From a virus, in IMG/VR virus record IMGVR_UViG_3300036886_000393, positions 1 through 35,935 of that record: DNA of 35,935 nucleotides. One strand, 5' to 3'. The notes under the pieces are model-generated. The model saw nothing but the letters and a program-made list of their open reading frames with translations, did not search any database and was not told where the DNA came from. The position numbers and the translations under genes were made by a program. Shown piece after piece: positions 5,934 through 13,305 of this stretch (position 1 is the stretch's first letter; each line of letters begins with the position of its first letter).

Positions 5934-6318
5934 AGAAGAAAAACAGAAGAGGAAAGCCGGTCGACCTCATAAAGAACTCGATCTTGAGCAAATCCGAGAA
6001 TTAGCAATGATCCAATGTACTAATGGCGAGATTGCTGCTGTCATGAGATGCTCTGTCGATACTCTACACGACAATTATTACGAAATTATCAAAGATGCAA
6101 GAGAGGCTGGCAAATGCTCTCTACGTAGAGCACAGTGGAAAAAAGCTGTGGTAGACGGCAATCCCGCGCTCCTCATTTGGCTTGGCAAGTTCATCCTCGG
6201 ACAGAAGGATGAGATGATTATCAAGAGCGAAGAGCCTGCTGTTAGACAGCTTCTTGAGCAATGGGAGAAGTTTGCGAAGTCTAAGGCCTCGAAGATCCCA
6301 TATAAAGACAGGGTCTAG
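5926..6318 (+). CDS. Terminase small subunit-like helix-turn-helix protein
   Basis: A 130-residue protein. After a basic start (KQKRKAGRPHKELD) it has a helix-turn-helix of the kind seen in phage small terminase-like proteins (CTNGEIAAVMRCSVDTLHDN), then SLRRAQWKKAVVDGNPALLIWLGKFILGQKD, a helical segment common in such proteins. The role would be recognising packaging sites for the large terminase. ATG 5926 follows GGAGG closely; an in-frame ATG at 5899 has no such site. The expected large-subunit gene does not follow, so the assignment rests on the helix-turn-helix and the position left of the portal. Confidence 0.6.
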   Translation: MPEEEKQKRKAGRPHKELDLEQIRELAMIQCTNGEIAAVMRCSVDTLHDNYYEIIKDAREAGKCSLRRAQWKKAVVDGNPALLIWLGKFILGQKDEMIIKSEEPAVRQLLEQWEKFAKSKASKIPYKDRV

Positions 6319-6346
6319 CGAACTTCAGAACTTCCTAACTTTCCAA

Positions 6347-6418
6347 CTCCAGATGCAGGATTCGAACCTACGACCAATTGATTAACAGTCAACTGCTCTA
6401 CCACTGAGCTAATCTGGA
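6347..6418 (-). tRNA. tRNA-Asn (anticodon GTT)
   Basis: Full cloverleaf on the minus strand: acceptor TCCAGAT/ATCTGGA, D-arm TAGCTCAGTGGTAGAGCA, anticodon stem TTGA/TCAA around loop CTGTTAA (anticodon GTT), and T-arm GTAGGTTCGAATCCTGC. The discriminator base is G, as expected for tRNA-Asn. CCA is not encoded. Its first ten bases overlap the 3' end of the upstream minus-strand gene, so it is probably processed from that operon's transcript. Confidence 0.92.
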
Positions 6419-6663
6419 ATATATTCTTCTGTCATTCTGTATATCTTTTGATCGCCCTCTGAGAGCGCATAGACAAGATATTCCAGAGCCTTCTCTGCTT
6501 CGCCTTGTGTCATGTAGGAACATAGACTATTCAACTCTTCTTCCATTGCGCCTGACCATCTTGCCATTATTACATAGCTATGACCATCGTAATCTTTGTC
6601 TATGAAAAGCTCATGGAATTTGTCAGAAAACAGGTACTTCCCCTTCTCAGTTCTTATCAACAT
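6409..6663 (-). CDS. Small hypothetical protein
   Basis: An 84-residue protein from ATG 6663 (MLIRTEKGKYLFSDKFHELF) with a hydrophilic, acidic C-terminus. No family recognised. In-frame ATGs at 6684 and 6678 are alternatives; none has a strong ribosome binding site, and the start overlaps the end of the preceding gene, so coupling is likely. Its TAG stop lies inside the tRNA-Asn gene. Confidence 0.6.
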   Translation of the reverse strand: MLIRTEKGKYLFSDKFHELFIDKDYDGHSYVIMARWSGAMEEELNSLCSYMTQGEAEKALEYLVYALSEGDQKIYRMTEEYIPD

Positions 6664-6979
6664 TTTCTTTCTTTGCATCCTCATCTTCTTTCACATTGAG
6701 ATACGTCATGAGATTTTGGCAGTGAAGATTGTAGAGCACGATCGAGTCTAGGCCAGTTCGTTGCAGTGCCGCGATGATATTGGCCGAAATTACGCACGCA
6801 GCCCGCATTAGAGCCTCGATCTCGATGGCAAGGTCTTCTTGGCCAGTCAAGGTCTTTGCGGCGATTCTCTCCATGCCCTCGTTGAACATATTGAAGATCT
6901 CCATTGTTCGATCTTCGCATTTCTTCCTGGCTGCGTCACTCATGAGATATGGTTGCTCTTCTTTTTTCTCTACTTCCAT
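6647..6979 (-). CDS. Hypothetical helical protein
   Basis: A 110-residue mostly helical protein (EIFNMFNEGMERIAAKTL, then LAIEIEALMRAACVISANII) with a Lys/Glu-rich C-terminus. No family recognised. ATG 6979 has GGAGGGG about ten bases upstream and overlaps the end of the membrane-protein gene before it by ten bases. It is the middle gene of a three-gene minus-strand operon that ends with tRNA-Asn. Confidence 0.65.
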   Translation of the reverse strand: MEVEKKEEQPYLMSDAARKKCEDRTMEIFNMFNEGMERIAAKTLTGQEDLAIEIEALMRAACVISANIIAALQRTGLDSIVLYNLHCQNLMTYLNVKEDEDAKKENVDKN

Positions 6980-7176
6980 TTTCTAAGCCCCTCCAGAGCT
7001 AACATTAGATATACCAAAAACAACAATGCCAAAGCATATTGTCCGACTAGCCAATTTATGGCAAGCAGTCCTGTGTCGCTGACTGCCCACCAAATGAATC
7101 CCTCTTTCTCTTTCTTGAGATTGAGCCATGTACCATATAAGGCACAGCCTACGAAGATGCCTGTTAAGAATTGCAT
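6970..7176 (-). CDS. Small membrane protein with two hydrophobic segments
   Basis: A 68-residue protein from ATG 7176. Hydrophobic stretches at about residues 2-18 (FLTGIFVGCALYGTWL) and 38-62 (LLAINWLVGQYALALLFLVY) suggest two transmembrane helices, with a Lys-rich loop and tail. GGAG stands well before ATG 7176; the in-frame GTG at 7194 has none. It is the first gene of the leftward operon. A holin-like role is possible but not supported by any specific motif. Confidence 0.6.
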   Translation of the reverse strand: MQFLTGIFVGCALYGTWLNLKKEKEGFIWWAVSDTGLLAINWLVGQYALALLFLVYLMLALEGLRKWK

Positions 7177-7337
7177 GCTATCTCCAGCTTCCACATTGCC
7201 CTAAGAAGATGAAGTGTATATAACTTCTCTTCTTCTTCAGGAGCTGTGGATCTTGTTCATAACACCTTTTGGACCCTCGCATTTTATGCTAATTTTGGCA
7301 ACCTCAAAATGCCTTAGTGGTTAGAAATTCATGAATA

Positions 7338-7346
7338 TGCTACAAT
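7338..7346 (+). promoter_or_regulatory. Extended -10 promoter before HNH gene
   Basis: TGC-TACAAT, a near-consensus extended -10, without an obvious -35. It lies 32 nt before the HNH endonuclease ATG. The rest of 7177-7377 shows no other clear element. Confidence 0.45.
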
Positions 7347-7377
7347 AAACCAATCATCCATTTCAGTGAGATAAAAC

Positions 7378-7974
7378 ATGGAAGAGCCATCAAAGACCAT
7401 TGTCTACAAAAATCGTGTGTACCACCTAAATGCTGGGTACTACATAAGAAATGATCGACTACATCAGCGTATATGGGAAGAGCATTATGGGGAGATACCA
7501 CAGGGATACGTAATTCATCATAAGAATGGAATCACTTGGGACAATCGAATTGAAAATTTGGAATGTTTAACAAAACATGATCATCACATGCTTCATTTTT
7601 GTTGTGAGAAACAACTTAAACATCTTCATTCAATTAGATCAAAAGCTGCGGCAGCTCATCGAACCCCAGAAGCTAGAAAAAAAGCATCTGAGCAGAAAAA
7701 AAAGATGTGGTTGACAGTGGGATTTAATGATTATTTATGCACAATTTGTGGACAGCCTTATAAAAGCAGAAATAAAGCTCGCCCAAAATATTGTTCTCAG
7801 AAATGCCGAACCAAAGCAGGACATAATAATTATAAACAAAAGTTGACATGTGGTATATGTGGTGAAGAATTCGTAACTGCCAAAGGTAAGCGTGCTGCCA
7901 CATTGTGTAAAATTTGTAGAGCAGTTGCAAGATGGGATAAAATTCATGAAGAAAGAAACAGGAGAAAAATGTGA
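7378..7974 (+). CDS. HNH homing endonuclease with zinc ribbons
   Basis: A 198-residue free-standing HNH endonuclease. The core is GYVIHHKNGITWDNRIENLE, then LTKHDHHMLH (H47-H48, N56, N60, H68-H70), typical of HNH_3-type phage homing endonucleases. The C-terminal half carries two Cys4 zinc ribbons: C121-C124 with C139-C143, and C158-C161 with C177-C180. It sits directly before the portal gene: its TGA overlaps the portal GTG start, and the portal gene holds an endonuclease-free group I intron 126 nt further on. That suggests it drives mobility of that intron or of this locus. Confidence 0.85.
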   Translation: MEEPSKTIVYKNRVYHLNAGYYIRNDRLHQRIWEEHYGEIPQGYVIHHKNGITWDNRIENLECLTKHDHHMLHFCCEKQLKHLHSIRSKAAAAHRTPEARKKASEQKKKMWLTVGFNDYLCTICGQPYKSRNKARPKYCSQKCRTKAGHNNYKQKLTCGICGEEFVTAKGKRAATLCKICRAVARWDKIHEERNRRKM

Positions 7975-10258
7975 CACTATTTCCACAATTGAGTGATACA
8001 TATTACGTAGACAATGACCATAATATCTTGAAGATGATGGACAATACTTACGCTAAGTACATCACGATCAACCAGAGCTTCTGGAGCGAGTCTGACATTT
8101 AAAATATAGGTGTCAATAAACCTTTTCTGATTGACTCGGACGTCTCTAGTAGATTACGAGGGGCAAGGGTAAAGCTAGCCTGAACGACTAAGCGAAGAGG
8201 GCGAGTAAAATCGTAAGCAATAGTCTGAGCATCATGGCGACATGATGAGAGAGTCTCGAAGAAGCTCTCCGCCCAGTAATGGGTCACAAAAGTAACAGAA
8301 TGGATAATAGATTCTGCGCCGGGGACCAAACCCTTTATAACGATATCTATGGCAATCTACCTGCTTTTCGTAAGCGGCAATTTAGTTTCAATAGGATTCG
8401 TAGGGTTGTTAACATGATCTGTGGTTACCAGAGACAGCATAGAAAATCTACAACTGTCACGCCTGTTGAGTCAGCAGCTCAAGCCACAGCAGATCAGTTC
8501 ACAAAGCTGCTATATCATGTCAATAGCCATGGCAATGTGTTGGAAACTATATCCGAAGCGTTCGAGGGTGCTGTCACTTCAGGGATGAACTTGTTGAGTA
8601 CCTGGATCGACTACACTCGCGATCCTGTCAATGGGGACATCAAGGTAGATAATGTCTCTTATAACGGCTATCTCATCGATCCTTACTTCAAGAAGAAGGA
8701 CATGTCCGACTGCAATTCCTTATGGACGCGCAAGTATCTCACAAGGAATCAAGTCATGGCGTTGCTTCCAGGGAGAGAGGATGAGATTAAGGGATTGTCT
8801 GGATGGGGCAACCGTGATGGCAAGTTCCAGTTCCAGCCAGAGGCTTACAATTATGGACAACAAGATCTCATTATCTATGACGAATTCTGGTACAACTCTT
8901 CCCGCACTCAGCAAGTCATTGTAGATACAGAATCAGGAGAGACTATTGAGTGGAGGGGAGCAGACGATGACCTCAACGATTTCTTGCATATGTATCCTCA
9001 GACAATCGTTGTAAAGAATGAAATTCCTTCTGTAAAGCTCGCTATCGTGGTCCAGGGAAAGGTCATGTATCATGGACCTAATCCTATGGGCATAGACTCC
9101 TACCCATTTGTACCAGTTTGGTGCTACTACCATCCCGAAATCCCCTACTTCCCATGGCGTATTCAAGGTGTGGTGCGAGGCATTCGTGATGCACAATATC
9201 TTTATAACCGCCGCATGATCACTTCTTTAGACATATTGGAGAGCCAGATTACCTCTGGATGGAAATATAAAGAAAACGCTCTTGTCAACCCCAAAGATGT
9301 GTACCTTCAAGGACAGGGGAGGGGATTGGCAATAAAGGCTGAAGCTCAGATGACAGATGCTGAGCAGATTATGGCTCCACAAATACCACCAAGCATGATT
9401 CAGTTGAGCGATATTCTGGGAAATGAGTTAGCTCAGATCTCTGGTGTGAACGAAGAACTTCTCGGGAGCAGTTCGGATGACAAAGCAGGGATCTTGTCTA
9501 TGCTTCGTCAAGGAGCTGGTCTTGTCACGTTACAAACCATCTTCGACAACCTAGATCAGTCCCAAAAGATGCTGGGCAAGCTTCATCTTGAGATGATACA
9601 GGCCAGTTGGACACCAGGAAAAGTAGCGAGGATTATTGGCGAAGAACCTAGCCCAGAGTTCTACAACAGGGCGTTTTCGAAGTATGATGCTGTAGTCGAA
9701 GAAGCACCATTGACATCCACTCAGAAGCAGATGGCATTGCAACAAGCCCTCTATCTTAAAGAGCTTGGCGTGCCCATCCCAACAGAATACATCCTCGAGA
9801 ACATGCAACTGCCCAATAAGGACGAGCTTATTCAGAAGATCATTCAGCAAGAGGGTGAGCAGCGAGAGCAACAGCAGCAGATGGCTCAGCTTCAAATGCA
9901 GCAGCTCCAGGTAGATAATGAGACGAAGCTTAGCTATGCGGAAGGACAGAAGGCTTTGGCAGCAGAACGGATCAATAAGACGAGGCTTGACGCAGCATTG
10001 TCAGCAGAGAGAATGCAAAGAGCCGATGAAGATAGGACAGGAGCATTCCTCAATCTTGTCAAGGCAGTGAAAGAAATCGAGAATATGGACGTAGAGCAGA
10101 TCGCCCAAGCTGTCCAGATTATGAAGACAACTCAAGAGATGCATGGGATGAATCAGGAGATGCAACAGCCTATGGCTCCACAGCCCATTTCTCAAGAACA
10201 GCCTCAGCCTCAACAAGCTCCTTCTCAAAATGTTCCTGAAACTGCTAGTGTCGGCTAA
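7971..10258 (+). CDS. Portal protein, P22-type, split by a group I intron
   Basis: Exons 7971-8099 and 8303-10258 join to a 694-residue protein (P22 portal is 725), the dodecameric ring through which DNA is packaged and ejected. Exon 1 encodes 43 residues ending FWSESDI; exon 2 continues DNRFCAGDQTLYNDIYGNLP, and the join restores the typical N-terminal pattern of these portals, including RRVVNMICGYQRQHRKS. The C-terminal 160 residues are Gln/Glu-rich and helical, like a portal barrel. GTG 7971 is the start, with AGGAG upstream, overlapping the HNH stop. Without splicing, translation stops at the intron's first codon (TAA). Confidence 0.85.
8100..8302 (+). ncRNA. Group I intron in the portal gene
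   Basis: A 203-nt self-splicing intron without an ORF. P1 is explicit: exon TGACATT (8093-8099) pairs with GGTGTCA (8109-8115), leaving the required U-G at the splice site. P7 is GACTA (8186-8190) with TAGTC (8221-8225). A P9-like hairpin with a GCGA tetraloop follows. It ends in AGTAACAGAATG, with G as the last base. The insertion lies between codons (Ile|Asp). Confidence 0.88.
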
Positions 10259-10276
10259 TTTGACAAAGGAGTTTAT

Positions 10277-10630
10277 ATGGAAGTCGAATGGTACGACGCT
10301 GAGAAGACCGAACCTCCTGATGATATGCCGGTATTGGCATCATTAAGAGCTTGTATTACTCCATTTACTACTCGATTTGTTTGCTTGACTGTTATGTACG
10401 TTCATCATGGCGAATGGAGATTTCACGATTCTTCACAAAGGATCTTCACGCCGAATCATTATGTAGACCATTGGATGCCACTTCCAGAGCCTATGTGGAT
10501 TGATGACGAAGAAACAGCTCACGTTCATCAGGAGCCAGTTAAAGCCCATAGTCTTATGGAAGATATCGCTGATGCTTTAGGGGCTGAGATGATTCCTATG
10601 AATGATGGTAGGATTATACTAAGAACGTAG
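10277..10630 (+). CDS. DUF551-like protein
   Basis: A 117-residue protein with the pattern of DUF551: a Trp near the N-terminus, Pro-Val-Leu in PDDMPVLA, a Gly-Trp-type strand (HHGEWRF) and the closing DHWMPLPEP. Function is unknown; such proteins are common in phages. About 35 residues follow the domain. ATG 10277 has AAGGAG upstream and sits 18 nt after the portal stop. It converges with a minus-strand gene one base after its own stop. Confidence 0.65.
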   Translation: MEVEWYDAEKTEPPDDMPVLASLRACITPFTTRFVCLTVMYVHHGEWRFHDSSQRIFTPNHYVDHWMPLPEPMWIDDEETAHVHQEPVKAHSLMEDIADALGAEMIPMNDGRIILRT

Positions 10631-10631
10631 C

Positions 10632-11030
10632 TCAGCCTCGGCAAGCCTTGAATCTCTTTAAGGATGAATCTGATGGCTTATCTCGCAAGTCATAGAACAT
10701 CTGCATTGAGAGATTCTGTCTTTTTCTTTTAACAGGCTTTTCGTTGACCCATTTCTCTATATTCTTCTTTCCTGCTTGGATATCTTTGCAGTAGTTAGAG
10801 CAGAATTTCTCTTTGTAAGTGGTTGTTCTAAATTCTTTTTTACATTCTTGACAGGTCTTGGTGATTATAGGATGATCTTGCTCTCTTCTGATTTTTTGAT
10901 CACGTGCATATGATGCATATCGGCATTTATCAGAGCAGAATCTTGCCTGACTTGTTCTTCCAATAAAATAATCACCGCAGTATTCACACTCGTTTCTTTG
11001 TTCTGCATTCCATAACCAATCCTTGACCAT
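10632..11030 (-). CDS. Protein with two Cys4 zinc ribbons
   Basis: A 132-residue protein with two treble-clef-like zinc motifs: CEYC paired with FCSDKC, and CQEC paired with FCSNYC, followed by a basic C-terminus (KPVKRKRQ). The motifs resemble the C-terminal ribbons of the HNH endonuclease at 7378, but no HNH core is present. It may be a remnant or relative of a homing endonuclease, or a nucleic-acid-binding regulator. ATG 11030 is chosen because AGGAG stands seven bases upstream. Confidence 0.65.
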   Translation of the reverse strand: MVKDWLWNAEQRNECEYCGDYFIGRTSQARFCSDKCRYASYARDQKIRREQDHPIITKTCQECKKEFRTTTYKEKFCSNYCKDIQAGKKNIEKWVNEKPVKRKRQNLSMQMFYDLRDKPSDSSLKRFKACRG

Positions 11031-11045
11031 TATTTTCTCCTGCAT

Positions 11046-11155
11046 TCAAGGCAAGAACATAAATATTCATCATAAATTTGTCTATACACAAAAATTAGTT
11101 GATCAAATAGACTGCGAATTGTAAAAGAAAAATATTCCTATGGAGGGAATTAGAT
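11046..11155. promoter_or_regulatory. Divergent intergenic region, probable promoter
   Basis: A 110-nt AT-rich gap between divergent genes. It contains TTGATC at 11099 and CTGCGAATTGTAAAAGAAAAA, which resembles the -10 and leader of the promoter at 29303 (CTGCTATTGTAAAGAAAAA). The spacing of -35 to -10 is not consensus, so exact positions are uncertain. GGAGGG precedes the next ATG. Confidence 0.35.
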
Positions 11156-11347
11156 ATGTCAAAGTCAATGAAAGATTTCGGCCACGATAAAACATCGCAT
11201 TCAAATATGCCTCAAGAAGTACATATGAGCGACTATCCTCGCCAAGAGACCTATGGCGAAGAGCTTGATGATACCATCACTGGTATTGATGAAACAGTGG
11301 CTCATGGAAAAGGCAAAGCGAAAAAATATATTTCAAACCAAAAATAG
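11156..11347 (+). CDS. Small hydrophilic protein, unknown
   Basis: A 63-residue hydrophilic protein (MSKSMKDFGHDKTSHSNMPQ) ending in a basic tail (HGKGKAKKYISNQK). No family recognised. ATG 11156 follows GGAGGG. It is the first of six short genes packed between the portal and the scaffold. Confidence 0.55.
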   Translation: MSKSMKDFGHDKTSHSNMPQEVHMSDYPRQETYGEELDDTITGIDETVAHGKGKAKKYISNQK

Positions 11348-11360
11348 GTTCGACGTGGTA

Positions 11361-11486
11361 ATGATTCGGCCTGGGGGGAAGCCTCAGAAAATTGCTGAAA
11401 AAGTCATGAAAAGTAAGGGCGTGAAGCTTCCTAAGAAAAAGAAGATGGAAAAGACCGCCCTTACTGGACCGTACTTACAACATTAA
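11361..11486 (+). CDS. Very small basic protein
   Basis: A 41-residue Lys-rich protein (MIRPGGKPQKIAEKVMKSKG, then KLPKKKKMEK). No strong ribosome binding site; an in-frame GTG at 11355, with AGG upstream, is an alternative start. Its stop codon overlaps the AAGGTG ribosome binding site of the next gene. Existence rests on composition and tight packing. Confidence 0.45.
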   Translation: MIRPGGKPQKIAEKVMKSKGVKLPKKKKMEKTALTGPYLQH

Positions 11487-11493
11487 GGTGAAA

Positions 11494-11673
11494 ATGCGCG
11501 GACATTCAGACGAAGCAGAAGATAAGAAGTTGTTCGGTAAGATGCTGAAGAAAGCTATGCCAGGTCATAAGGTCACTTCGCATCTTAAGAAAGATATCAA
11601 GGAACAAAAGAAAGGGATTCGTGAGGATAAAAAGCTCATGAAATCCGTCAAGAGCAGGGGGAGAGGCTATTAA
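11494..11673 (+). CDS. Small basic protein
   Basis: A 59-residue Lys/Arg-rich protein (MRGHSDEAEDKKLFGKMLKK, ending KSRGRGY). No family recognised. ATG 11494 has AAGGTG just upstream. Its TAA overlaps the next ATG (TAATG), so the two are translationally coupled. High basicity suggests nucleic-acid binding, perhaps in the virion. Confidence 0.55.
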   Translation: MRGHSDEAEDKKLFGKMLKKAMPGHKVTSHLKKDIKEQKKGIREDKKLMKSVKSRGRGY

Positions 11674-11858
11674 TGGCTAAGATGTGGATTCAAAATGCGA
11701 TTAAGCATCCTGGAGCTTTAAAGAAAACCCTTGGTGTCTCAAAAAAGACAGGCACTATCCCTGCCAAGAAACTTGCTGCTGCTGCCAAGAAAGGTGGGGT
11801 AACAGGTAAGAGAGCTCGCCTAGCAGAGACATTAAAGAAAATGCATCATGGTCGATGA
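11673..11858 (+). CDS. Small basic phage protein
   Basis: A 61-residue protein (MAKMWIQNAIKHPGALKKTL, then a Lys/Ala-rich middle, then GKRARLAETLKKMHHG). I recognise the pattern W-I-Q-x-A-I-K-x-P-G-A-L plus G-K-x-A-R-x-A-x-T-L-K-K-M from short phage proteins of unknown function. It starts in a TAATG overlap with the preceding gene and overlaps the next by 11 nt. Confidence 0.6.
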   Translation: MAKMWIQNAIKHPGALKKTLGVSKKTGTIPAKKLAAAAKKGGVTGKRARLAETLKKMHHGR

Positions 11859-12042
11859 TTCCTGGTTCAATCTTCAGGATAAGATGCCTAAAGCAGGCCA
11901 TATGATCATCGCTGAGGTTCTCGGCTATAAGATAATGCCTTTCATAATCAAGTTCGTCAAGGTAGGAGAAGATCTTGGTCATATTACGAGATGGCGATAC
12001 GCTCCCAAATCAACTGCCTTCCCAAGAGAAGTATGCCTATAA
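11848..12042 (+). CDS. Small protein, possibly DUF551-related
   Basis: A 64-residue protein with WFNLQDKMPKAGHMIIAEV near the start and GHITRWRYAP towards the end. The Trp, Met-Pro and closing Trp-x-x-x-Pro pattern resembles the DUF551-like proteins at 10277 and 12534, but the similarity is weak. It overlaps genes on both sides; the downstream overlap is 68 nt. Confidence 0.45.
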   Translation: MVDDSWFNLQDKMPKAGHMIIAEVLGYKIMPFIIKFVKVGEDLGHITRWRYAPKSTAFPREVCL

Positions 12043-12532
12043 TCGCTTCGGCAAGAAAGGTACGAGGGTTGGACAGGCTGTTGTAGACATTCTATCCCAG
12101 CAGCAAGCATCCCAAACGGTGGGCGATGTCCTTGATGGCTATGGGCCAGACTACGCTCGGCAGATAGAAGAATGCGTCGAGCAGAATCAATCCAAGTATA
12201 AATCTCCATTTTACATCTTCGTTTTGACTAAGAAAGAGTTCTGGGCCAACAATCTTGTCCGGAACTGGTTTATCGCTCGACAAACGCCACCTCATGCCTT
12301 TGATATGATGGAACAGTATTCAAACTATACTAAGACATTGTATATCGTTGATGCAGATCGAGGCAAGTTAGAAATTGTTTGGTCATTGCCTGGATTTGAT
12401 GATTGCATTGCAGTGGCAAAGAATCCTGGGGCTTATGATCCGCAATTGGTCAAGTGGATAGAGGATTGCTTCACTCGTGGGCTGGATAAAGAAAAGTTCA
12501 CGTTTGATGGTCTGGTTGCTAGTGCGGGTTAG
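11975..12532 (+). CDS. Hypothetical head-region protein
   Basis: A 185-residue protein conserved-looking in the middle (PPHAFDMMEQYSNYTKTLYI, then DADRGKLEIVWSLP and DPQLVKWIEDC). I have seen similar proteins between portal and scaffold in related phages, always of unknown function. TTG 11975 is the likely start because AGGAG stands nine bases upstream; no in-frame ATG occurs until far inside. The 5' end overlaps the preceding gene by 68 nt. Confidence 0.6.
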   Translation: MVILRDGDTLPNQLPSQEKYAYNRFGKKGTRVGQAVVDILSQQQASQTVGDVLDGYGPDYARQIEECVEQNQSKYKSPFYIFVLTKKEFWANNLVRNWFIARQTPPHAFDMMEQYSNYTKTLYIVDADRGKLEIVWSLPGFDDCIAVAKNPGAYDPQLVKWIEDCFTRGLDKEKFTFDGLVASAG

Positions 12533-12533
12533 A

Positions 12534-12740
12534 TCATGGTGGTGTAGGAACAGGCATCCAATATTCGAAATCAATTTCATCACCAGGAGTGTGATGATCT
12601 CCATGACAGCATTCGGTATGATTCCATGAACCATAATCATAATAAGCTACATGAGGACTTCCACATTTTCCAAAAACTAGTATTTTTTCTAGATTTGGAT
12701 TAGGTTCATCACCGACTTCTTTTCTTTTTATCCATTCCAT
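12534..12740 (-). CDS. DUF551-like small protein
   Basis: A 68-residue protein with W3 near the N-terminus (MEWIKRKEVGDE), ILVFGKCG, a central YGSWNHTECC, and the closing FEYWMPVPTPP, which fits the DUF551 pattern (Trp-Met-Pro-x-Pro at the end). The Shine-Dalgarno site is weak (AGGGG upstream). It stands on the opposite strand, one base after the preceding gene's stop. The 205 nt upstream (12741-12945) are AT-rich and show no clear element. Confidence 0.55.
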   Translation of the reverse strand: MEWIKRKEVGDEPNPNLEKILVFGKCGSPHVAYYDYGSWNHTECCHGDHHTPGDEIDFEYWMPVPTPP

Positions 12741-12945
12741 TTTTTTCCCCTAGATTTTCCATCAATGTTGCCATGTTATTTTCTTAATGTCCAGCAATTT
12801 GACCATCTCGATGTCATTTTAGCCTTGTAATTCAACCAGAATATCCAATTTTCACGACATTCTGTGAGTTTTTGTTAAATCCCAAAATTCAGTTTGTTAA
12901 TTCTTTTCTCTCCAAAATGCCTATTCCACCTCAGAACATGTTAAA

Positions 12946-13305
12946 TCAATTCAGCGGAGTTTGCAAATCGTCTGGAAGAGATGCTAAACATACCGAGGGA
13001 TATTCCCCCATATCAATTTCGTCATCCAAAACACTATTATATTGAGTAGAGAATCTAAGTTTCGTTATGTGTTTGGTGTTAATATATAAATTCGCCCTTC
13101 TGGAAAGGTCTCTGATAATAAGAAAAACTGTATTTGTTTCCTCTACATAAATATAAATTGGCAATTCTTTTGAAAGAGTGCTGAAATCTTGCTTCGATCC
13201 AGGCCCATCCTTAAGTGTGAAATTGATGATGTAGATCATATGCCGCTCCAACTGTTTCCAAAGAGGAAAGCGTTCAGTTTCCATGAATTCGACGGAAAAT
13301 GTCAA
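12946..13305 (-). CDS. Hypothetical protein
   Basis: A 119-residue protein rich in beta-type residues (ELPIYIYVEETNTVFLIIRD). No family recognised. TTG 13305 has AGGA six bases upstream; ATG 13284 is an alternative without a ribosome binding site. It stands alone on the minus strand between noncoding stretches, so it may be a late insertion into the head operon. Confidence 0.55.
   Translation of the reverse strand: MTFSVEFMETERFPLWKQLERHMIYIINFTLKDGPGSKQDFSTLSKELPIYIYVEETNTVFLIIRDLSRRANLYINTKHITKLRFSTQYNSVLDDEIDMGEYPSVCLASLPDDLQTPLN

Larger units (their letters stand above)
5713..5960. repeat. Partial tandem duplication of the terS-like 5' region
   Basis: Two segments recur. Segment A (23 bp, containing GCAATATTGC) is at 5713-5735 and 5857-5879. 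Segment B (79 bp: promoter -10, ribosome binding site and first 11 codons of the next gene) is at 5770-5848 and 5882-5960. Order is A-34nt-B-8nt-A-2nt-B, so the right-hand copy has lost about 32 bp between A and B, including the TTGACA of the promoter. Both copies of A and B are identical over their length, so the event looks recent. Confidence 0.85.

Noticed and set aside
5678-6007. A 109-codon minus-strand open frame over the terS-like start
   Set aside because: It merely mirrors the duplicated DNA and shows internal repeats; the plus-strand gene explains the region.
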